Source of the DNA: Buddleja alternifolia
Taxonomy: Eukaryota > Streptophyta > Magnoliopsida > Lamiales > Scrophulariaceae
Direction: 5' to 3'
DNA: 64,000 nucleotides
Assembly: GCA_019426215.1 (NCBI GenBank)
Contig: CM033400.1
Coordinates: 18,274,568-18,338,567 of the forward strand
The position numbers and the translations under genes were made by a program. The notes beneath the pieces are model-generated. The model made no database searches and was not told the origin of the DNA. It worked only from the letters and a program-made list of their open reading frames with translations. Of the stretch, positions 59,001 through 64,000 are shown in pieces (the stretch's first letter is position 1; each line of letters opens with the position of its first letter).

Positions 59001-62000
59001 TTTCGTATGTTAGATGCGGATTCATTTTTACTTTCTGAATGAAATGCAATATCAATGATAAGGGTGTTTGACAACATTTTGCGTAGAGTTTTCCAAAGTA
59101 TGGGTTCATATTTTTTCCACACATGCCCTTCGCCTTTGACTCGAAATTTTTAGAGAACTCGACCTTTGACTCAATTTTTTTTTTGACTCGAATTTTTGAG
59201 AGAACCTGTCCTTCGACTCGAAAGTTTGAGAGAGCCTGGCCTTTCACTCGAAATTTCGAGAGAAGCTGGCCTTCGACTCGAATTGTGGAGAGAAGCTGGC
59301 CTTGGACTCGAAATTTTGAGAGAGCCTGGCCTTCGACTCGAAAGTTTGAGAGAGCCTGGCCTTCCACTCGAAATTTCGAGAGAGCCTGACCTTGGACTCG
59401 AAATTTTGAGAAGCTGGCCTTCGACTCGAAAGTTTGAGAGAGCCTAGCCTTTCACTCGAAATTTCGAGGGAAGCTAGCCTTCGACTCGAATTGTGGAGAG
59501 AAGCTGGCCTTGGACTCGAAATTTTGAGAGAGCCTGGCCTTCGACTCGAAAGTTTGAAAGAGCCTGGCCTTCCACTCGAAATTTCGAGAGAACCTGACCT
59601 TTGACTCGAAATTTTGAGAGAACCTGTCCTTCGACTCGAAAGTTTTAGAGAACCTGGCCTTTCACTCGAAATTTCGAGAGAGTCTGGCCTTTGACTCGAA
59701 TTGTTGAGAGTACCCGGCCTTTGACTCGAAAGTTTGAGAGAGCCTGACTTTTCACTCGAAATTTCGAGAGAAGCTGGCCTTCGACTCGAATTGTGGAGAG
59801 AAGCTGGCCTTGGACTCGAAATTTTGAGAGAACCAGGCCTTCGACTCGAAAGTTTGAAAGAGCCTGGCCTTGCACTCGAAATTTCGAGAGAACCTGACCT
59901 TTGACTCAAAATTTTGAGAGAACTTGTCCTTCGACTCGAAAGTTTTAGAGAACCTGGCTTTTCACTCGAAATTTCGAGAGAGCCTGACCTTTGACTCGAA
60001 TTGTTGAGAGTACCCGGCCTTTGACTCGAAAGTTCGAGAGAAGCTGGCCTTCGACTCGAATTGTGGAGAGAAGCTGGCCTTGGACTCAAAATTTTGAGAA
60101 AGCCTGGCCTTCGACTCGAAAGTTTGAGAGAGCCTGGCCTTCCACTCGAAATTTCGAGAAAGCCTGGCCTTCGACTCGAAAGTTTGAGAGAGCCTGGCCT
60201 TTCACTCGAAAGTTTGAGAGAGCCTGGCCTTTCACTCGAAATTTCGAGAGAAGCTGGCCTTGGACTCGAATTTTTGAGAGAGCTTGACCTTGGAGAAAAT
60301 TTAGAGTCTAATTAGACTTAAGAGTTAAAATTAAGATCTTTCTTAGATCATATATTTTGGGTCGTTTAAGATGTACGACCTCAAATTTTAGAGTCTATTT
60401 AGACCAAAGAGTTAAAAACACGATCTTTCTGAGATCATATATCTTGGGTCGTTTACGATATACGACCGTATTGGGTCTTACGAAATTCTTCAAAGTTAGG
60501 GTTATTACCCTTCTTCAATTTGCCCGCGGTTGGCCACTAGGGTTCTTACGTCCGTATTGGGTCTTACGAAATTCTTCCATGTTAGGGTTATTACCCTTCT
60601 TCAATTTGCCCGCGGTTCTCCACTAGGGCTCTTACGTCCGTATTGGGTCTTACGAAATTCTTCAATGTTAGGGTTATTACCCTTCTTCAATTTGCCCGCG
60701 GTTGGCCACTAGGGCTCTTACGTCCGTATTGGGTCTTACGAAATTCTTCAATGTTAGGGTTATTACCCTTCTTCAATTAGCCCGCGGTTGGCCACTAAAG
60801 TACATTCATATGTTGGACTGCCATCAATGCTTTACTTCGTGTAGAGTTAAGAGGCATGTATTGTTCATATTTTACAAATCGACGGGGTCGTTCGTGGTCT
60901 CTGTTGGACCCCGACCCTTCGTGTCGTTCATTGTTTACAAATCCCCGGGGTCGTTCGTGGTCTCTGTTGGACCCCGACCCTTCGTGTCGTTTATTGTTTG
61001 CAAACCGACGGGGTCGTTCGTGGTCTCTGTTGGACCCCGACCCTTCGTGTCCTTCATTGTTTATAAATCCCCGGGGTCGTTCGTGGTCTCTGTTGGACCC
61101 CGACCCTTCGTGTCGTTTATTGTTTGCAAACCGACGTGGTCGTTCGTGGTCTCTATTGGACCCCGACCCTTCGTGTCGTTTATTGTTTACAAATCGACGG
61201 GGTCGTTCGTGGTCTCTGTTGGACCCCGACCCTTAGTGTCGTTCATTATGCTTGTGAGCATCTTACCTCCTTCCCGCGGTCGGCCTCAGGGGCTCTTACA
61301 TCCGCTAGAGTGCGATTAATAGATAGTAAACTTCGTCTTACCTCGTTTCTGAGTTTGAAAGGCCACTTCGTCCGGACAACCGGTGGATGACTCCTCTTAC
61401 CGAACTTGCTTCAACTCTTGATTCGTAGCGTCCATATCCAAATCTCTACTCAGCAACCCGAAGTAAATGTTCTCACAGATGGCGCCAACTGATTTAGGTC
61501 GGATCGGTTGATCCTCTCTATCTCAGTTTGGGTCAAGTCGCACGACTAAACGAGGTAAAAATTAGATTATAGACTGCATTTAGATGATACTAAGCTGCCT
61601 ACGTACCCACTTGGGGATCAAGTCTAACGTAGTTCAGGTATGAGATACGCTTCCAGTTGGAGAGTCGTATTTGCGTACGAAGAGCCCAAATTTGTATATA
61701 GGGAACTTACTCTCAAGTTTATAGTAGAAAATCAGATTGTGAACCCTTATTACTTGTTCTGAGATGATATTTATAGATGTCCGCGTCGTACGGATATGAT
61801 AGTGACAGTCGGGGCCCTAAGATCACATAGTTAATAGACGGTTCTAATCCCAGGTCTCACTTAAGGTTACGGGTCGACCCTATTGGGTCCATTTAGAAAC
61901 ACGCGGATCCTTCGAACCTAACGCCAGAGCATATCTTGTATTTGATGAAGGTTGGACTTGTATTCACTTTCACTACTCACTAGACTCGTATTAATGACCG

Positions 62001-62580
62001 ACCTGGGAGTTTTGGCGAGGTAACTCAACGTCACCAACAGGTTCGTGTATACGAACGACCCAGGACCCAAGGTTCGTGTACACAAACGACCCAGGACCCA
62101 AGCTTCGTGTACACGAACGACCCGGGACCCAAGCTTGGTATATCAGTCCCCATAAAATTTTCACCAATAATTCTCACCAAAATACCATCCCAAAACATAA
62201 CCAAACATAGCCTTGGTTAATCCTAGTGAGGGGAGAACTAATCTAGGAGCTAGGTACAGTGTGAAGGCCTTAGAGAGCCGTTAATTTCCAGTTGTATCAC
62301 ATGTGCATTATTGAAGCAATCTCATAACAAAATCTAACTCTAAGCATGATTAGATATGTCTTTGGTGATTCTCCTCTAGCTAAGATAGTAAGAGAATATG
62401 TTTGTATTCCAAGGAAATGTGTAATTTGGCTTATGCCATTTTTCTTGGATTTGTAGAGTTACAATGCAAAAATATCCGATTTTGGCTTAGCAAAACTGGG
62501 GCCATCAGAGGGGGACACTCATGTAACAACGCGAGTTATGGGAACATATGGTTATGCTGCACCAGAATACATTGCCACGG
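47768..62580 (+). CDS. Receptor-like cytoplasmic kinase, RLCK-VII / Cx32-CST type (3' end outside window)
   Basis: Ser/Thr kinases of this family act at the plasma membrane downstream of receptor kinases. Exons are 47,768-47,840, 48,012-48,346, 49,247-49,382, 49,464-49,606 and 62,457-62,580. The start MGNCFG has Gly2 and Cys4, a myristoylation/palmitoylation pattern. Kinase motifs: [12 protein letters not shown]-loop, VAIKKL (ATP-binding Lys), [21 protein letters not shown] catalytic loop (an RD-type HRD variant, Y-R-D), [19 protein letters not shown] activation/P+1 loop. Exons join in frame with GT-AG introns and no stops. Intron 3 is only 81 bases. Intron 4 is about 12.8 kb. Later kinase subdomains are not in the window. 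Confidence 0.85.
48012..48346 (+). CDS. Kinase exon 2
   Basis: Carries the Ser/Gly-rich linker, the pre-kinase segment [16 protein letters not shown], the P-loop and the catalytic Lys. The following intron starts with GTAATT and a (TA)n tract. Confidence 0.85.
48656..48895. mobile_element. PIF-like MITE in kinase intron 2
   Basis: Ends TGCTATGTTTGGATCAAGG and CTTCCAAGAACCAAACATAGCC-type on the other side. An internal second start ('cctatgtttggttcttgg') at about 48,766 suggests two copies in tandem or a nested one. Flanks are TAA and TAG. Confidence 0.6.
49247..49382 (+). CDS. Kinase exon 3
   Basis: Starts [14 protein letters not shown] after 'aaaatgcag' and ends one base into an Arg codon at A|GTAAGA. 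Confidence 0.8.
49383..49463 (+). other. 81-base intron with no stop in frame
   Basis: GTAAGA at the start, 'ggatatgcag' at the end, 81 bases (27 codons), open in frame. Its product would be an insertion after HLFR. Splicing gives the family-typical junction, so removal is the expected state. Confidence 0.7.
49464..49606 (+). CDS. Kinase exon 4
   Basis: Contains [20 protein letters not shown] and the catalytic loop; ends at DG|GTAAGA. Confidence 0.85.
49607..54733. other. Kinase intron 4, left part
   Basis: AT-rich, with no exon recognised. A CA/GC microsatellite lies near 50,547-50,575. Confidence 0.5.
53332..53405. repeat. Tandem duplication, 36-37 bp x 2
   Basis: Two units of 'aacttgtgagtagttagc' plus 'aaatctaaacaa' and 'gtatat'. 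Confidence 0.7.
56322..56984 (-). repeat. LTR of the Tat-like element (3' side)
   Basis: Contains three units of about 32 bp with the palindrome ttcgtgtacacgaa at 56,879-56,977. Confidence 0.8.
56985..58251. other. 3' internal region of the Tat-like element, upstream of the antisense ORF
   Basis: It contains the purine tract and repeated phrases ('actcgtat', 'acgagtc'). A candidate 5' UTR of the antisense ORF lies at about 58,080-58,251. No other gene. Confidence 0.5.
58252..58743 (+). CDS. Antisense ORF resembling plant 'putative gypsy-type transposon' domain
   Basis: 163 codons, in the opposite sense to the element. The likely start is the Met at 58,279 (MVRTRS). An acidic, Ser/Asn-rich N-terminus is followed by a conserved-looking C-terminal part: [21 protein letters not shown] and [15 protein letters not shown]. 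The pattern of a helix, 'Y.IP.D...P.P.DR' and 'PP.G...' resembles the Transposase_28 / putative gypsy-type domain, known as antisense genes in Tat elements. The frame is short and may be a truncated copy. Purpose in the element is unknown. Confidence 0.55.
   Translation: MYFIYFVHTMVRTRSSKSVNNNNEISDSNETNNLPSGSVGSDQAMDSIDPKEVELSHHNSDNVEVPEYGDLEGSEDINSNIIWLNVPSTLTHAKINEIRVRYFIPLDYDVLVPSPNDRTPCPPIGYRTFHGAHLMSSVNSDAQSHVEPNAEVAEVADNPNVQE
59125..60296. repeat. 30-bp tandem array with 300-bp higher-order unit
   Basis: About 39 units of roughly 30 bp, of the type 'agtttgagagagcctggcc' plus 'ttcgactcgaa'. Ten-unit blocks at 59,581 and 59,881 match over most of 300 bp. Frames on both strands are stop-free because the unit length is a multiple of three, so the long frames here are not genes. 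Confidence 0.85.
60300..60790. repeat. 87-bp tandem arrays
   Basis: Two units of 'gatctttctgagatcatat' plus 'gggtcgttta' (60,300-60,470) and about four units containing 'gtattgggtcttacgaaatt', 'agggttattacccttcttc' and 'gcccgcggtt' (60,470-60,790). Confidence 0.75.
60888..61245. repeat. 63-bp tandem array with GGGGTC/GACCCC dyad
   Basis: About six units with 'ggggtcgttcgtggtctct' and 'ttggaccccgacccttcgtg'. Each unit can fold through GGGGTC and GACCCC. Frames are open because 63 is a multiple of three. Confidence 0.8.
61469..61488 (-). promoter_or_regulatory. Primer site of the Tat-like element
   Basis: The minus strand reads TGGCGCCATCTGTGAGAACA two bases inside the 5' LTR. Confidence 0.6.
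61491..62145 (-). repeat. LTR of the Tat-like element (5' side)
   Basis: Near-identical to the other LTR, minus 8 bases around 'cacgtgtag'. Confidence 0.8.
62457..62580 (+). CDS. Kinase exon 5
   Basis: Starts [16 protein letters not shown] after 'ttgtag' and ends at ATG|GTGAGT. Carries DFG and APEY. Confidence 0.85.
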
Positions 62581-64000
62581 GTGAGTGCCTGCTCAATTCC
62601 TACTTATATGCTTCTTGTTTTTTTCTGCTCCCCAACAGTCTCATTGTTAGTTCCATAATCAATTGAGAGTATACCACATCACAGGTTCTCTCCTCTTCAC
62701 TGAAATTTCATTTGTTCCTCTCTTCCCACATTTTGTAGATCACGAATGCTCTGTCTTACTTTCCAGCTCCTAAATACATATTTCAACCAGTTACCCCATC
62801 TGTTATATATATGCTTCTTCTTACAATTTGATAGAATTGAGTGAGTTTTGGCAGTTGAAACTGATTATGATTTGACAATCAGACTATAATCCAACTTTGA
62901 CTTTGATTTTATTTAAGTTTTACGATAAAAATTCAATTTGGATGGTATAGTTAGGAAATGTGTTACTGTTTACAAATATCTTGAGTGTTTAATTGAGTTT
63001 AATCCGAACTATTAGGCGCCTTGTTGGACTTGGAATCTTCCCCATTATCTTGGTTGCTTTAGACTTTAGGAAATTAGAATCAAAGTAGATATAGATTCTA
63101 GCTGATTGTTTCGATTAATATATACGTCTTGTTGAAGGTGGGTCCACTGTTGTTCTGTTGAATGCGCTACTAATATTTATATTTTGAATATTTGTGCTGT
63201 ACTTCTGCTCTAGTTGATACTGGGATGTTTTGAACCAGATATGAAATAATAACTTTTAACTACACATTATTAAAAATTACAATATAAACGCTCCTTTCTG
63301 TTTAGGTGTACACCATTTTTGAATTCATTATGAAAGAATTGAAAAACAGTTCCAAATTCAGGCTGATTTTTGACACATCTTTATACCGTAACTGTGATTG
63401 TCTTACCTATGTTGACATTCTGTTCCCTTAGGCTAATGCTGGCGATAGAGAGCTCTCAAGCCCCTCTAGAACCATGGTTTTGAACAATTTTTTCAACGTC
63501 CTAGCTGCTTTTCCACAGACAGGTCCTGGCCAAAAATGAAACACATAAAATACTAGGGGTGCTTTTGGCCCAGTGATTGAAAAGCTAAAATCTGCTATTT
63601 GGAGCCTAAACACTATTTTGATGATTGTTTGGCCCCCTTTCTATAGTCTCGCTTTGACATTTTTGCGTTACAAAATCACGTTTTGACAAAGCTGAAAATC
63701 CTAGGCTTTGTTTGTTTCTATTTTGGGCGAGGTTTTTGGCCAAAAGCCCAGCTCAAAACTTGTTTGGACCATAACAATTTGGCCAAACATTACCCAAACA
63801 CCCTCTAAACAGCCCGTCGCTGTTTTGGGGGTTAGAGAGAATTTCTCTCTTATATATATATATATATATATATAATATTACATGCGTAATTTCTAATATA
63901 CAATAGGTATGTGAAGTAGGTGTGTACATATAATATGCGCATATTCTATATACTATGTATAGTGACGTATGTATATATAATATTTATATGTATCTTATAT
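62581..64000. other. Kinase intron 5 or beyond
   Basis: No next kinase exon is seen. A degenerate inverted-end element may lie at about 63,705-63,825 ('ggctttgtttgtttct' and 'caaacaccctct'). A (TA)n tract lies at 63,852-63,876. Confidence 0.5.

Larger units (their letters stand above)
56322..62145 (-). mobile_element. Tat-like, non-autonomous LTR element with antisense ORF and arrays
   Basis: LTRs of 663 and 655 bp (56,322-56,984 and 61,491-62,145), TSD GTCCC on both sides (56,317-56,321 and 62,146-62,150). The minus strand reads TGATATATCAAGC...CTAAATCA. The primer site is at about 61,488-61,469 (TGGCGCCATCTGTGAG) and the purine tract at about 57,002-56,985 (GAAGTGGGGGGCTTAA), so the element points left. 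No gag or pol was found. It carries a plus-strand ORF and three tandem arrays. A TGGCGCC..CTGTG primer site and an antisense ORF near the 3' LTR fit the Tat lineage. Confidence 0.75.
54734..62212. mobile_element. PIF-like element in kinase intron 4, split by an LTR element
   Basis: Ends GGCTATGTTTGGTTATG and CATAACCAAACATAGCC as in the 23.1-kb copy; flanks TTG on both sides (54,731-54,733 and 62,213-62,215). A non-TAA triplet is unusual for PIF elements. The body has CT, TA and CA microsatellites and a G run (55,720-55,738). It is split by 56,322-62,145; the 24.4-kb relative shows the unbroken sequence 'gcacgtgcccc' then 'ataaa' at the site. Confidence 0.7.

Noticed and set aside
59125..60296. 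Long open frames on both strands in the 30-bp array (up to 281 codons)
   Set aside because: They arise because the unit is a multiple of three and lacks stops. No domain; both strands are open together.
60702..61390. Frames with repeated 21-residue units
   Set aside because: A 63-bp tandem array gives the same period in three frames; no independent coding evidence.
1..64000. CRISPR arrays, operons or bacterial features
   Set aside because: None seen; splice signals and element types are those of a plant nuclear genome.

Overview
The window is nuclear DNA of a flowering plant, probably a eudicot. It has AT-rich intergenic DNA, GT-AG introns with T-rich acceptors, plant-type kinase and Rab-escort exons, and plant transposon lineages (Athila, Tat-like, Ty1/copia, PIF/Harbinger, hAT, Helitron, tRNA-SINE). 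An endogenous plant pararetrovirus is also present. The species cannot be named from the sequence. All boundaries were read by eye from terminal motifs, target-site duplications (TSDs) and splice signals.

Only two host genes are clear. (1) A Rab escort protein (REP) locus at 3.6-10.1 kb keeps most exons and introns. It lacks the N-terminal dinucleotide-fold exon and carries frameshifts and an in-frame TAG, so it is a pseudogene here. (2) A receptor-like cytoplasmic kinase of the RLCK-VII / Cx32 (CST) type starts at 47,768 with an acylation-type N-terminus. Five exons are visible to 62,580 and the 3' end lies beyond the window. Its fourth intron is about 12.8 kb and holds a retroelement nested inside a PIF-like element.

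The rest is layered mobile DNA. 0-3.56 kb: an unknown possible exon, then a Helitron-like segment with a small TRIM-like element inside. 6.63-7.31 kb: a hAT MITE in a REP intron. 10.27-29.53 kb: an Athila complex with outer LTRs of equal length (1,917 bp) and matching AGTGT TSDs. Its middle holds a third LTR in inverted orientation, a circularly permuted LTR plus 3' region of a sister family, and a repeated gag-pol segment. 29.8-30.0 kb: a SINE with a 14-bp TSD. 31.98-38.55 kb: a caulimovirid-like integrant with two 1.7-kb inverted arms, each with its own TATA box, lying between two (TAA)n tracts. 38.6-47.4 kb: a second Helitron-like copy with possible captured exons and a Ty1/copia element nested in it, itself hit by a TIR element. 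54.7-62.2 kb: the PIF-like element containing a Tat-like, gag-pol-less LTR element. That element has an antisense gene and three tandem arrays, one of them a 30-bp repeat with a 300-bp higher-order period.

The most notable items are the mosaic Athila structure, the convergent inverted-repeat pararetrovirus, the Tat-like element with antisense ORF and arrays, and the kinase gene's proximity to and interruption by transposons.
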